A DNA stretch of 64,000 bases from assembly GCF_040807025.1 (NCBI RefSeq), contig NC_090964.1:3844001-3908000 (forward strand), read 5' to 3'. The notes below the pieces were generated by a model that was not told where the DNA came from, did not search any database, and saw only the letters and a list, made by a program, of their open reading frames with translations. Shown here piece by piece: positions 34,925-48,450 of the stretch. The stretch comes from Struthio camelus. Its lineage: Eukaryota > Chordata > Aves > Struthioniformes > Struthionidae. Both the position numbers and the translations under genes were made by a program. How positions within the stretch are numbered: the first letter of the stretch is position 1; the number at the start of each line of letters is the position of its first letter.

Positions 34925-35036
34925 TCTGTTTTAATAGCCCCAGTGTGAAATAGGTAGTGTGGTTATTCTCACTTGGCCTCTCCCAGAGCCCAGGAAAGTA
35001 CTGTAACCACTGGGCTTTGAGTCTACTAATACACAC
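34925..35036 (-). mobile_element. Possible tRNA-headed SINE relic
   Basis: The reverse strand has AAAGCCCAGTGGTTACAGTAC, resembling the A-box end of tRNA-derived amniote SINEs (TAGTGGTTAGAGCAC). It is preceded on the plus strand by CTCCCAGAGCCCAGG. Diverged and tentative. Confidence 0.3.
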
Positions 35037-38000
35037 ACATGTCTGAGGGCTCGTCTCCGCTGTCTTTTGTGTGGGTTTGGCAAGCTCTGCAAATGTCTAA
35101 TGGATCAGGTCTTGCCAACAAAACAGAAAGTGGGGAACGCCTAGTTTAAGAGTCTCTCTAGGGCTTGTGCATAAGCAGCTCACCATGTCCAAAGAGCTAA
35201 ATCCAGAGGGGATTAAGTGCTCAAGCCTAGCATGTAGACATCCTTGAGAAACCTAAAACCTCAGCTGCCACCTAACACTGTTGGTTCTTTAGGTTCCTAG
35301 GTGCTGACGTTCCCCCAAAGGAGTGCACACAATCTTGTCTACACCCCAGAGCTTTTTAAAACTCAGGTTTCTGCTGCTGCATGGCAGACATCCTACACGG
35401 GGTACGTGCATATCCCCATGGTGTAAACATTCTCCACTGCACTCAGACTGTTCTCCTCTTTCTTAAAAAAACAGAGCTGTCCCCGTTGTTTTATGACATT
35501 TTGGAAAAGAATTCAGCAGTACAATGAAGGACACAGAACAGAACAGGGACAAACACTGATAACATTGGCAAAGTGGCAAACAGAGTGGGTGTTTGATAGC
35601 TCCCCAAATACAGGCTTCCACCCTCTGCTTAATGATAGGAAAAGTGTAGACAGGATATCCCTGCAGGGTGTCTCTTCAGGAGAGTTGTTGGCAAAATGTG
35701 TGTTTCTCTGTACACGGTGAGCAAAGGTGCTTTGAGCCAGAAGGATTTTTTATTGTGTAAGAGAACAAAACAAGAAAGAACAAAAGCAGTTTTCGTGAGA
35801 GAAGCGTGCATGTGTGTGAGTGTGTGTGTGCTCCCTCCATAATGATCTGCAGTGAAGTGAACATAAATTGGCTGCCTGTGTCTCTAAGCAGTAGTCTTTT
35901 GAAATCTAACTTTGCTGTATACATTAATGGTCATAATACATACAGAGTTCCATATACAGCAGTATTCATTTGCTTCCAGATCCCTCAAGAAAAATCTTTA
36001 GTTAAAAGAACAGAAGGCTAGTGTTTGCAAGCGTACTGTAAGGTTGGTTGGTTGTGGGGACAAACAGGACCCCCCCAGGGTCAGAGAAGGTAAGGAGAAG
36101 TCAGTTTTGTGAGAGAAGCATGAGAAAATACAGTTTCTATCACAGGCAGATGCGTAGGAAGAAGTTGATGTGTGTACGAAGGCCATGCACAGTTGGACAG
36201 CAGATTGAAGGTAAAAGGGTGTCACCACTTACAGTTGATTTCTAGAGGAAAGATAGGAATACCTTCCCCTTTGTAGTCCCACCAGAAGGTGAGGCTATTG
36301 AAATTCAAAGCCAAAGCCCTCCACTGGAATGGCATGTGCAGGACACCTTGTCCCTGGGGTCAGCTAGAGCTTTGTCCTCCGAGAATGGAAGGGGAAAATT
36401 TGAGTACAGAGAAGAGTCAAGGCTGTTAGTACTCACTGCTCTTCAGAACTCAAGATATTTTCAAGGACCCAAGTTAAAGAAGGCTCAAGAGTTTGGACAA
36501 GATGACTGTACCCAAGACACTATCCACAGCATTAAAGTGACCGAAGAGTCTAGTTGACACTGGTTTGAAAGCCAAGAGGTGGAGAGTTAAAGAGTCTGGA
36601 CTTTAGAGGGGGTCTCTAAAACCAAAACACCCTTCTAAAGCACGGGACAGCCACGAATCAAAGGACTGAAAATTACCTATTGTTTTTGGAAGGTCTGTCT
36701 GTTGCTCAAATAAATTAAAGTTTGAGAAAAATCTTCCCAAGCTCAGCTTTGATCTGACTTGGTGTATGAAAAGTGCAACTGGTCAGCTTTCACTGATACC
36801 ACTGCAATTTCTAGCACAATGCTGGGTACTCTCACCCCACTCTCAGCAGGTCCTGATGGTATCGACTTGTATAGCAAGAGGGAAGGGAGTCCGTCATGAA
36901 CAGCTTTTGGGCCTGCCATTAATATTTGCCTTGATAAATTATGAGCAAAGAGAGGGGCTGTTAAATGCCTTGGAGGTGCAGCTCTGGCTCATTCATCCTC
37001 TGCCCTGCTTCTGCAGTCTGCACCAAGTTTTTCATGCTCAGGCCTTCTTAATTCAGTGCCAGCAAGACAGGCTGCTTTGCACAGCTAATTGCATACAGCA
37101 GCAGATGCCTCATTGTGCTATGGTTGTCTGGACATGATATAGCAAAACCTTGGGATGAACAGATCCAGAAATACTAGGAGGATGATCTGCCCTAGGTTAA
37201 TGGCATAATGAGAGATGTGTGAAAAATGAGAGTCGTGGCAGTCCTGGGAGGAATCTTATTTATCTACGTGGTGACAAGATTCCCGATGACAGATGCCACC
37301 TAAGGAAGGGGTACATATGTTACAGACAGACAGATAGATGATGTAACATAAACCTTAGTTAACATTAGGCACTTTTAACAATAACTATGCAGATGGCAAT
37401 TCATGGAGAGCACACATTCCTCTAGGCAGAGAAACTGCAACCAGGAGCGTACTCCACCCAGCTCTGCAAAGCAGCCCTAAGGCATAAACTTACGTAGGTA
37501 CCAGGGCTTGCCTGAGAAGGGCATGTTGCACCCAGCCCTTTGGTTCTTCATCAAGCTTTGTGTCCTGGGGTGTTCCAAGGGTGATTACAAACAGAGGCCA
37601 CAGGCACAATGTGCCTGTACCTTTTGGAAGTACCTTTTGGAGGTACTTCCTCCATGGCCACATCAAGGCTTGATAAACCTAGATGACAAAGAATACAATA
37701 AGTTATAGGGAATCATAAAGGTTCCCCTCCTCTCCCCCCCAAGTGGGTTTTGAGAATGACTCTGTCTGTGTGATGACTCTATCCATAGGGTCATGATTTC
37801 TACAGTCATGGAGATGTTCTTCTTATATCCTGTGTGGCTATGACATTGGGAGATAGTGCCTTTATTAGGGAAATAAGTTTCAGGAGGCTTGAGGATCTGG
37901 CAGCAGAATCCCAGAATAGACCAGCACCTTCTGGAAGGAGTCATTAGCATCATGTGTAACCAGAGGCCTTTTAGCTCCTCAAACGTGCTAACCTTTGCAA

Positions 38001-40864
38001 TGCAAGAGCTCAGGCTGAGGTACTAGTATAGCACTGTTCATGGGATGCTGGCTTGCCTCAGGAATGCATCAGCACCAGCACTTGAAGTATGACTGCAAAT
38101 TTCATGAAACTCTCCCTCAAAACCTCAGACTCTGGATTCATGTATCGCTGTGAGAATCTCAGCTTGAATTGTTGGAAAGTTTGTTTCTTAATCTATGTAG
38201 CTGTAAGGTAAAACTGGAGACATAAATCCTGACTCAAAAGAGCCTAATTATGCAGGGAACTTTCCTCCATGATTTTGGAGCAGAAAGGGCTGGGAACACA
38301 GCCTGTGGAAGGCGATTGCCTGACTTTCATCTGGAGGAGCACCTGTGACTGGTGCAGAGATGCTGTCTTGGAATCACAGAAAACTCACTCACTCTGCATC
38401 TTATGAAATAGGGATGGTTCACGATCTGTTAGAATTGAGTATAATGTAATTCAGGTTGATTGCTTATATGCCCCTCTGTTCTTTGCTTTAATGGCACATC
38501 CTTGCTTGGGGCAAGGTCTGCTGATGGGAGGCAGTGATTCCCTCCAAGAGAAGTAAGGAGTGACCAGCAAGTTCAGGCATCTTGTATCTGCAGCCTCCTC
38601 TCACAGGGAGACAGCACCCAGGGTCAGGCCAGGATCCTGGGCACCTCCATCACTTCCCCAGCCTGCAGCCCCACTGCCGTGCTGCTGTAATACGTGCTGT
38701 CTGTCTTAATCTTGGCTAGAATCGGGCAGTCGTGCAACAGATCTGGAACGGATGGCTGCATAGTAGCATCATTCCAATACGATGTTTGTAGCACGTAGAG
38801 GTGCAAAAGGACATGGGATGCTTTCACTGTGCCACATTCCTCAGCTGTCAAGGAACAAATACCTCCATGTGGTCAGTCCAAAAAAAATTAGATTTTAATC
38901 CACTGAGGTGCCAGCTTCATTTGGCCTTGACAGAAGTGCTGAGAGAGGATAAAAACTCCTGGGAGGACAGGCCCAATGGGAGGATTATCTCCATTGTTTT
39001 GGGAAAGGCTCTGACTTTACAAACATTCACTCACAGAAATGAACAAAAACATCTTTTGCGGTAAGCGCTGCCTGCACTGAGCCTTCTTGCCAGCTCGCTG
39101 ATATGCAAATCTCACCACACGCAGCTGGGCTGGAGCTTTGCGGTTGGCATCCTTTCTGTACCAATTTTGGTAATAGCTTTCTACGTGACTCGGGTATGAC
39201 TAAGCAGAAAGGAATTAATGGGGACTCTTTGTTCTTGAAGCTCAGCCGAAATATGAACGTGCTGGCCTGACAAAAGCCGACTCTTTGCATAAAGAAAATA
39301 AAGAGGTCTGGAAGGTTAATGAGTGACATAATCAGCTCTCTGGGAAATGCGCATAGGCGAAGAATGAAAACAATGTGCGACTGAGATAATTGATTACCCA
39401 CGGAGTGTTGCACTCACCTGTAGCAGCATGGATTCCCCAGCATACTGACTAAACACGGCTCACTGGTGCTCAGCAATGAGGCAAGACCTGCAAAGCGCTC
39501 AGCACCTCTGTCACTCTAGCAGGAGGAGGAAGGCTAGCTGTGAAGGTGGGCATTTGCAAACAGCTGGAGAGGTGCAAAATCTGCAGGGACGTGAGGTGTG
39601 CAGGAGGAGTGGGGAATGCTCTACCCTACTCCTATGCTATTTTTTAACCAAGTTAGACTCTGCTGTTAAGGAAGAAAGAGATGAGAAATCCCCTTCTGGT
39701 CACCAATAGCTTAAGTGAGTATTCAGAACTCTCAGTTCCTTCATAAAGATGGAAAATACAGAGTCCTGTCCAAAAGTGGTCCTTGCTCTATGCTTGAAAT
39801 AAATGGTGTATGTGTCTAGCTTTAGGATAGAGTTATGACCTATGCCTTTTGGAGCTGGCTTTTCCCTGTAGTCCTTCTGCATTCCTCTGGCCAGTGAGCA
39901 TCAGGAGTTGAGAAACCCTCTTTGTTTCCCTACTGGTTGTCTCTAAGCAGTACTCAACCCCTTAACTCCGTGGCAGAAGCCAAGCACCTAAAGATTGGAG
40001 GTTACAGCAGTGGGAGGTAACAGACCCTAAATCGCATCATAAACCTGCCTGTGCCAAAGCCTATAGTAGCCCTGCAGGTTGATAAAGAGATAAAAGAAAT
40101 AGAGTTGACACTACTGCACGCAGTGGGATGCCAGATTAAAGCTTGGAGCTGTCGAATCGGACACGGAAGGGAACTTGCAGCTGACTTTGGTTCCACTTAC
40201 ACAGGCAAGAACATCCATGTTATCTGACACAATGCTCCTTTTAATGACCAGATGAATGCCTGATATACAAGCAAAGCTTCTACCTACACACTGAGCTAGG
40301 GTGTGAAATCCTATGCATCACTCACTAGAGGTCTGCTGAGCATGAGAAAATAGCAGGGTCTGGACTGCGACCTTCCAGTCCGGTTCCTTATCATGTCAGA
40401 GTGTAACAATGGACAAAACCCTCTGCTTGCTTCAGACATACCTTCAGCATGCAGATGCGCTGCACATGGAGCCTCCCATCCTAGGCCTTAGAGACGGTAA
40501 AGATTAGCAGCTCTTACGGAAATAATTTCAGCCTAAGTATTTCACACATAGAGCGAATGCACTGCCAGGAGCAATACTAGCTCGAAGGGTCAGGTGGATC
40601 TCAGTGAATTGTAGAAGACATAGGACTGTGACTGAGTGAAGGATTTTCCTCTGCTGCAGTGCAGTGTGCAGCATTCAAGGACATGAAGAGTCACATCCCT
40701 ACAGAAATGAGTGCCAGAGAGGCTGGAAGGAAGGACACCATTGTTATCATCCTGACTTTGTTTGCTGTTCTCACAAAGGGTGAGTAATAGACCAGGTTTG
40801 TTTTCTAAAAGGATATTAACCAGTTATGGCTGCACCTCCACAAGTCTGACCTCTGCAATCCCTA

Positions 40865-41070
40865 TAAAATGAGTTTCCAGGTCTGGGAATTTACAGACCT
40901 GGGCTCTGCTGACGTGAGTAAAGATTGCCCAGGAGAGGAAAGTTCTGGGTTTCACCCCTTTGGTCTGCCACAGGGTCGCTGGGTATCTCAGTTCCTTAGC
41001 TACAAAGAGGGGATAGTAACACTGCTCTTTCCCATGAGGCACAAGGAAGAGAGTGGTGAGGATGTGAAAT
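40865..41070 (+). mobile_element. Ancient SINE relic (MIR/CORE-like)
   Basis: GGTCTGCCACAGGGTCGCTG, TATCTCAGTTCCTTAGC and TACAAAGAGGGGATAGTAAC follow the order of the conserved core and tail of amniote CORE-SINEs (CTGCCACAG, TCAGTTCC, TAAAATGGGGATAATAA). No intact A box is visible. Confidence 0.45.
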
Positions 41071-43857
41071 GGAAACGTAAGTGAATCAGGGGTGGCCGTT
41101 GGGCTGCATGTGCTTATAGATTTTATCTATGGTTTACACTGAGTCTTGATAATCAATTTTTGTTACTGGTCTGAGTGTCAACAGGGACAGTAGAATGCTT
41201 GTTCCCCTGGAAACTGTCTGCAAACCTGCTTCCTTTCGGACAGCCTCGAGTAGCCAAAGCCACCTCCTGCCATTGCATACTCTCCTACGTGAACAGCAAT
41301 GAATGACTTCTGCCTTTGGTAGTGGCTTCAGCTCCTTAGCAGATGGATCATTAATGTGGAAACACGTGCGTGAGTTTTACACTGAGTCCTGGAACATGAG
41401 GGTCTGGAGCACAAAATCAACACAATCAGTGATAAACTTTCAATGCTAATGCACAGCAAAAGCTTAGCAGAGGCGGGAGGGTAGGGCATGGAGAGGGGCA
41501 AATGGCCATCTCCATCCCTAGGTATTGATGCCAGAGGGGACCATTTTAACGACCACTGCCCAGCTTTTGCCTAGCGTAGACCAGGGAATCTCAATCTGAT
41601 TCCTACTCTCATTCAGCAGCTTGTCCTTATTTTGAATGTAGATGATGCCAGATGCAGAAGACACTTTCACTGTTTGCCTTTGCTGTGTCAGTTCTACCTG
41701 TGTGACCAGGTGCCCCGGCCCTGAATTCCTGTGCCCTCCTGTGCTTTCAGTCTAGCAGCAATTATCATCATTAATGCATCAAAATATGAAGATCAGTTAG
41801 GTTGGATTTTATCTCCTTTAGCCTGAGATCAGACCGCTACATCTGGTGAGTCCCTGTATAGTTCTCTATGTCACCCTCTGACAACTAATTTTGGAAAATC
41901 AGATGCTCAGGCAGAGGAATCCCACACCTGATAACTCTCCAGGCTGGGGAGGTGAGCAGGTTGGTGTTTGTGCTCCTGCCACAACACAAGCAAGGTCTCT
42001 GAACATGGCAGATTACCTCCTTCCAACAATCATCCCGAGATGAAAGCTATTTTCCTGTCTGCTGTGGGCACTGTGTGGGGGCTTTCTTAGCCACTGGAAT
42101 GCAAACTGTGGGGTATGAATCAGCTGTGCTGTCTTGTAATACCTCTTTTCCTCAACTCATTGATTTAGAGTAGGGGGGAATTCTTTGGAGGCTGATAAAT
42201 GGGAGCCGCTTGAGTCAAAGGCTCATTAATACCTGGGGTCATGAGAAGCTAAGAACAGTAACTACAGCTGAAGGAATCTCAGAAAGATAAATATCGGTCC
42301 CCAGGGGATATCTGAAGGAGGCAGAAGCCCACTAGGAGTCTCATATGTTTATGTCCCATGTTTTCTTTACTCCTATGTGCAATCTGCTGTTGAGGCAGTC
42401 TCTGTGCCCTGGAATGTGGTCACACTTTGTTCCTCAAGCGAGCCGCCTTATCTAGATACTGATCAGCACAATGCACTCCTTGATCTGGTCAGTCAGGTGT
42501 GGAAGTGTGAGGGATCAAGCAGGAGGGAAAAGTGCCTTCTGCACCTAAAAACCCAAATCATCTGCCACGATCTGGGAAATGTATTGGCAAAGGGTCAGAG
42601 AAAACAACGTTCAACTCAGTGGCCTCTCCCATGACTCCTTGGAGTGGCTCCAGCCTTACACCTTTGTTAAACTCTGGACAGATTTCAGTTCTGTCTCTAT
42701 CAACACTTCCTTCTCTCCAGCATTGCCCTCATCGTCTCAATCAATCACTGTCAGCATCTCCTTTCACCTGTGCATGGTCTGGCACTGCAACCCTTTCTAA
42801 ATCAGCACTTCAGAAAAGTTACGGCCATGTCCATAAACAAGGTACAGACTTTTAGAGGGAGTGCAGTTTATCACTGGAACAGTGTTGCAGAAAATGGTTG
42901 CCTTGATCACCTGGCATCCTCAAACGAAGCCTGAGTGTCTCCTTTGGAGCAATATGCTGTAGCACAACCATGGGCCACTGGGCTTTTTGCAGGAATCACT
43001 GTGGGAAACAATAAGGTAAAACAGCCTTTTACCACCTACACACGCATAGCACACTGCACTCGCATCTTCAATTCCTGCTAGCCTGGGCAGCTACCTTTCA
43101 GGAGGTTAAACCATGACTTGCCTTGCAGTTAGATTGTGTCAACTTGACTTGTTCTCTTTCCATGTAGGAGTTGGAAGAAAAGCCCTACTTGGAGTAGATT
43201 AACCATTACAGACTCAAGGAGATCTTAACAGTCTGCCATATGCCCAACGTAGCAAGTATAGCTCTCTGACACACATGACATTTATGCAAAAAATGAAAGC
43301 CACATGACAAATGCTCACAACATTTAACATAGGGGAAATCATAGCTGACCTGCCTAGATAACTCCTTTGACCTTCCTGTAGTACCTGTGTCTCTCAGAGG
43401 CAGTGGTGGATTTATCTTCACATCACTGTGAAGGAGGGCAGGACCATCACCCTTCTTTCACAGTTGAGGAGCAAAGGCATGAGAAGCAACGGCCCAAATC
43501 CACAGAAGTAGTCACCAAATGCCTATTACAGCACCTAGGTTCCGACTGAAGCCAACAGGCAGCCCAAAATAGAAAACAGGACACCCCATGTCCTGAATCT
43601 TGCCCACATCCAGGCAGTGACCAATTCTCTGAGGTACATATCTGCCTCACCACTTACAATCCAGTGGGGAAGAGTGGGTATCTCCTTTCACTGAGAAGCC
43701 ACTCTGCCTGGCCATCATCTGAGAGTGTAACGGCCCTGCAGCAAAAGCACTTCTCCAGGAAGGGACCTTCTCTTCCTCAGCATGCCCTGGTTTCCTAGCA
43801 GAGAGTGCTTTCCACTCACACCCGTACTGACAGGCTGCTGAGAGTACGAGGAACAGG

Positions 43858-44345
43858 ACTGGGGCACGTGGAGGCCTCTCTGGCCTAGTGGTTAGTGCAT
43901 TCTTCCGCATGGAGTGCAGAACCGTATCCAAGCCCACCTCCAGGGAATGTGTTTATTTTATTTATTTTTTGTGTAATGTAAAAGAAAAAAAGAGGAGACA
44001 GAAGGACTGCAACAACAGATCTATTCCCCTCCGACTGTGTAACTGTAGAGATGATCATTTAAAAAGTGGCCAGCACCTACCCTCATGCCCACCATCTTCA
44101 AATGTGAGCAAGACTGGCTCCTAGGTGATGAGGACAACTACCATTTCCAGTAGCATCCTTATATTCTCCCTGAGGAGGTAGACACTCTGGAATCACTTAG
44201 GCAAAGACAACTGCCTCTCTCCTGACTGACATGGTTATTTTAGGCCAGCTGTCTCTCCTGACTTTACCTCAGGCAAGGTACCTAAAGTTCCTGAGAGGCA
44301 GTGCCTGAATTAAGACACCTAAATTAGGTAGACTGGATACTGCTC
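43858..44345 (+). mobile_element. tRNA-headed SINE relic
   Basis: GGCCTCTCTGGCCTAGTGG and TTAGTGCATTC fit a tRNA A box (TGGCCTAGTGG). GTATCCAAGCC, about 40 bp on, is a decayed B box. Further on, GGTACCTAAAGTT and GACACCTAAATTAGG resemble the repeated body of reptile/bird SINEs. The right boundary is uncertain. Confidence 0.4.
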
Positions 44346-47300
44346 CAAGCCCCAAAATAATTTTGTAGTTCATTTTCTGTGTGACATGTGGCTTGCACTC
44401 ATCACAGAGTCTATATTAATGGCCCTGTTTTTTTGGTTTCAGATCAGGAAATATCTCACGTTTACCTCCTTATTACCTCATAAGGCAGCGGCTGCAGCAG
44501 GGCTATCAGGATTGACTTTTACGTCACCAGGTGTAATAATCCCAGCCATGTTCTTAAGGACCAAAAGTTATTCTCATCTGATTGCTGCTCCCTAATCAGC
44601 GCATCTCAGGTTGGTTTGACTGTCACCAGTGCAGAGCACACTGCGGCTGTTGTAAGCTGGTAATACATCTTCTGCTGAGCTCTCCTGCACCAATCCAAGC
44701 CATGACAGAGAAAGAGCCTAGCACAAACAACTGGGCAGCAAGATGCCAGACCTGTGTTTTGCCTTACATAATACCCATTAAATACTGACATTTCCAGAGA
44801 TCCTGTGGAGGAGAGTGTAAGGGTAAAACTCAGGTGCAACTATTCATTCTTATGTCTGAAATATTCATTTACATTTAACTACCAAGCAACTGCATAAAAC
44901 CATAACATACAGAATTTACTCTGGTGCAGCAATGAAAACACTGCTATGCAGAACATAGCCAGATGCTTAAAATATGTTCCCGTTTTTGACAACAGCATAA
45001 TGTGCAAAATGTTAGTTAATGTGCAGTATATTACCTGGGTTAGCTCCATGTTAGTCACTTTACTGATGTGCCTGAGAAGCCTGATCAGTGAAGAGAGCAC
45101 TGAAATCAAAGGTCAGTGATCTTCTCCCATGCCATCTTCGGGCTTACCCTAAAGATTTGGGGCTATTGGTAATGAGTGAAGGGACAAAGAGCCCAGAAAT
45201 TGATTTTAGAAACACTAGCATGACCCTTGTTCAGCAGTTCACCTGGAGGTAACTGAGCTGTGAACGTGGCCCTCAACGTGCATGACATAGTATTAGAGGC
45301 TGCACTAGAAGCTGTGGCTGAGAGTGACTGACTCAGATGGCAACAGGTTGGCAGCCCTTCAAAGAGGCTTTCTTTGTCTTTGTGGGAGGTGTAAATGAAC
45401 TGAATGGAGACGCTGAAGGCTTTCCTGTGCCAGTTATTAGCAATCTCACTTCTATATATAGCTTCTGCCTAACTTACTCTGGGTGAGCAAGCGGAGTGGC
45501 ATGTGAGTTATCACTCCTGTCACGTTCGCCTCTCTCGATTACATGCATTTTGTTTGCTTGCTCTATTACAGTGATGTAAGGCAGGCTAGAAGGAGGCAGC
45601 AACGCCACACGGCTTCAACGTGCTGGGGCTGCAGGCTCCACTCTCCAGTAAGGATGTAGCCTGAACCATTAGCACACTAGAGTATCGCAGCCTCAGGACG
45701 GAGAGCACAGCTCCCAGCTAAGCCTCCATGGAAAACTGGGCAGTTATCAAGCTCACCCTTTCCTGCAGGCCCATTGGTTTGGCCTAGCAGTAGTTCATGT
45801 GCAATAACAGAAGCATCAGGAGACTGGCACAAATGCACTGGAGGAAAGCAGTGAAATGTTTGCCTGTGGCCCTTGTCAAGCAAAGCCTGATCAATATGAA
45901 GTATCCAGAAGTTTGGTTAATTTTCCTGTTCTTCTCCATTTCTCTGATTTCTGGACTAGGACAAAAATTATGATACAGGCTGTTTAAATAGCACCATTGA
46001 GCCCACTGGATCTCAGCTTTCTTAGAGGAGACTGGAAAAAAATACCCTGTGCACAGAGCCTGCTTGTACTAACCCAATATAAACATGCCTGCTTCATACA
46101 GATTAGCAATAGCTATTTCCCCTCTGAACTGCTTCATTCTTTCAAGCAAGCAGCCCTCAGAGCATCACATTTTCTCTTCATTTCTTCCTGTGTTTTTTGA
46201 GGTCCAGCAAGTGTAGCAGCGACTGGAGTTTGATGCCAATGTACCGTGTGCAGTGAGCAAGGATAAGTCAAGGAAGTTACTTAGAGTTAACAAATTTGGG
46301 CCCAGTTCCCCACTCCCTCATCCCTGCCTTAGTTAGGAGAGGACACCAGGCAGCCTACGGGCTGATCCTTCTCTGTATTGTCCATGCCAATGCAAAGGGG
46401 CTACAAAACACTCCTTTGTTGAGTTCAGGATATCTAGGTCCCTGTTGCACTTGCTGTGTAGCAGGCATAAAACACCAATGAAACAACATGGTCCTGGGGA
46501 TGTTGGTGTAAAAGGGCCAAGTACATTAACCAGACATCTCAGATGGTTTCACTGTCTATCTCAGGTAGGTCTGGGAGCAGCTTTTCCTAATAGGTTGTTG
46601 GTTTCCCCTAAAAAGTTGTTGGTGAGCAAATGTTGTATATCTCCACTCGCACAAAGACAAAGCCAATGGTGTCTTTACTCTGATAACTCTCTGCATCTTG
46701 TCTCGATGATTTACTGTGTCATGCACCATCTCCCCATGAGAACAGATGCTGGCAGCTCAGATCAAGCAGAGCCTCTCCACCACGGTCCCAAGCTAAGCCC
46801 TGGTGTTGGGTATTCTGCGTGCCAACAGAGTGCAATGTTAGCAGGGCCCCTGGGGCATGATTTTGAGCGTGCAGGCCGACACTGAGCGCCTTTGAGTGCT
46901 GAGGGTGTGTATGTTGGCAGAATCAATTAAAATTCTTGGATCACCATCAGCAGCTTTGAATTTGCCTGGTCCAAATTCCCAAAGGGGCCTCTTTGCTGCT
47001 TCCATGTTGGCTGTGGTCTCTTGACTCTCTCTCAAGAGTCAAGGTCTCTTGAGAACAGACTGGTCCAAGTTGGAATATGTCTTAGATAAACAGTGTGTCA
47101 GGTTATGGCATGTGCCCAGTAGCCTAAGGCAGCCAAATGCAAACCGCACCCACAAGCCTACCTCTCCCGGAGAGACGACGGTGGGCCATTCAGATGGCTG
47201 TGGGCCCACCAGGGACGGAACACACCATGAAGACATTCTTAATCCCTAAACAAAACTCAGCAATCAGGATATTCTCCCTTTGATTCTGACACCACGCTGT

Positions 47301-47881
47301 CCAATTGCTCCTGGGTGTAATTTTAAGAGAAGGCAGAATAATTTCAGGTGATGACCTTTTAAGATACTTTTGGCAATTCCAAAAGTGGTGGCTGTGATAG
47401 GCTGATGGTGACTCACTCCTGCAGTATGTGACTGTCTCCCTATCTGCATCAGGCCATAGTATAGTTATCACCAGCCTCATTGAGGAGGGGAAATCACTTG
47501 GAATAAATTAAACAACTGCTCTTTTCTTCCTCTACAAGAGAAGCATGAGCAGAAATTGCCTGCGTGGAGTGACAAGCTGATCCAATGAATAAACACAGAG
47601 CCTTTTCACAGGAAGGCTCCTCCAGGCACCAGGACTATCTGAGGATGAATTACAACAAATAAGACAGGACGTTAAAAGCCAAAAGTATGGAGACAAAAGC
47701 CAGAACCAAGCTAAATGTTTCCAAGTTCAATGATCCCATTTGGGGATCCAAGCCTCCAACTGGGTTTGAGATTCAATGAAGCTTTTCTGTCTCTCCTGCA
47801 TAGGGCTGTCCTGGGTAGAAGGCAGAACGATTAAATGCCGTAGAGAAGACATAAGACCACCGTGACAGTACCTGTATCTAC

Positions 47882-47899
47882 TTTTTTTTTTTTTTTTTT
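47882..47899 (+). repeat. T18 homopolymer
   Basis: An uninterrupted thymine run followed by AAGAAAACG. Confidence 0.9.
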
Positions 47900-48120
47900 A
47901 AGAAAACGTGAATTTTTGGTCAGTTATTGACACTGGCTTTTGGTAGTTTGATTAGTTTGTCTGATTTTTAAGACTTTGGTCAACAAGAACATGAGTGAGG
48001 AGGTGAAGGGGAAAGTACTTTTTTGTCATCACTTGCCTCCCTGAAAACACCTCAACAGCCAAGACATCAATCAACCACCACAATTCTAGAATAGGCAGAC
48101 TAATTCAATAGAGTAGTTTT

Positions 48121-48450
48121 TTCAGCATATATATTTTTAATATATCAAGAACCATATACATATGCTCCCTCTCTCTATGTATAGTATATACACACATGCA
48201 CACACACACTTTGTGTATATATATACACATAGGGTATGTATACTGTGTGTATATATAGTATATATAAATGTAATGCATATATACATGCATGTATTACACA
48301 TACATGTTGCATATATTTGTACTATACGTCAATATAGAAACATATATAGTGTAAATATACTATATATGATGTACTCATATGCATGTGCAAGTATATACCA
48401 TTCATATGTGCAAATGCATATATATGTATGTGCTTATATATATATTTTAA
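48121..48450. repeat. TA/TG-rich microsatellite region
   Basis: About 330 bp of impure TATA, TGTATA and CACACA repeats. Apparent open frames here are repeat translation. Confidence 0.85.

Noticed and set aside
43868..43935. Functional tRNA gene
   Set aside because: An A box is present but the B box is decayed and no acceptor stem pairs, so it is a SINE head and not a tRNA.
46445..46885. 146-codon plus-strand frame
   Set aside because: Composition is that of random translation and no motif is recognisable.
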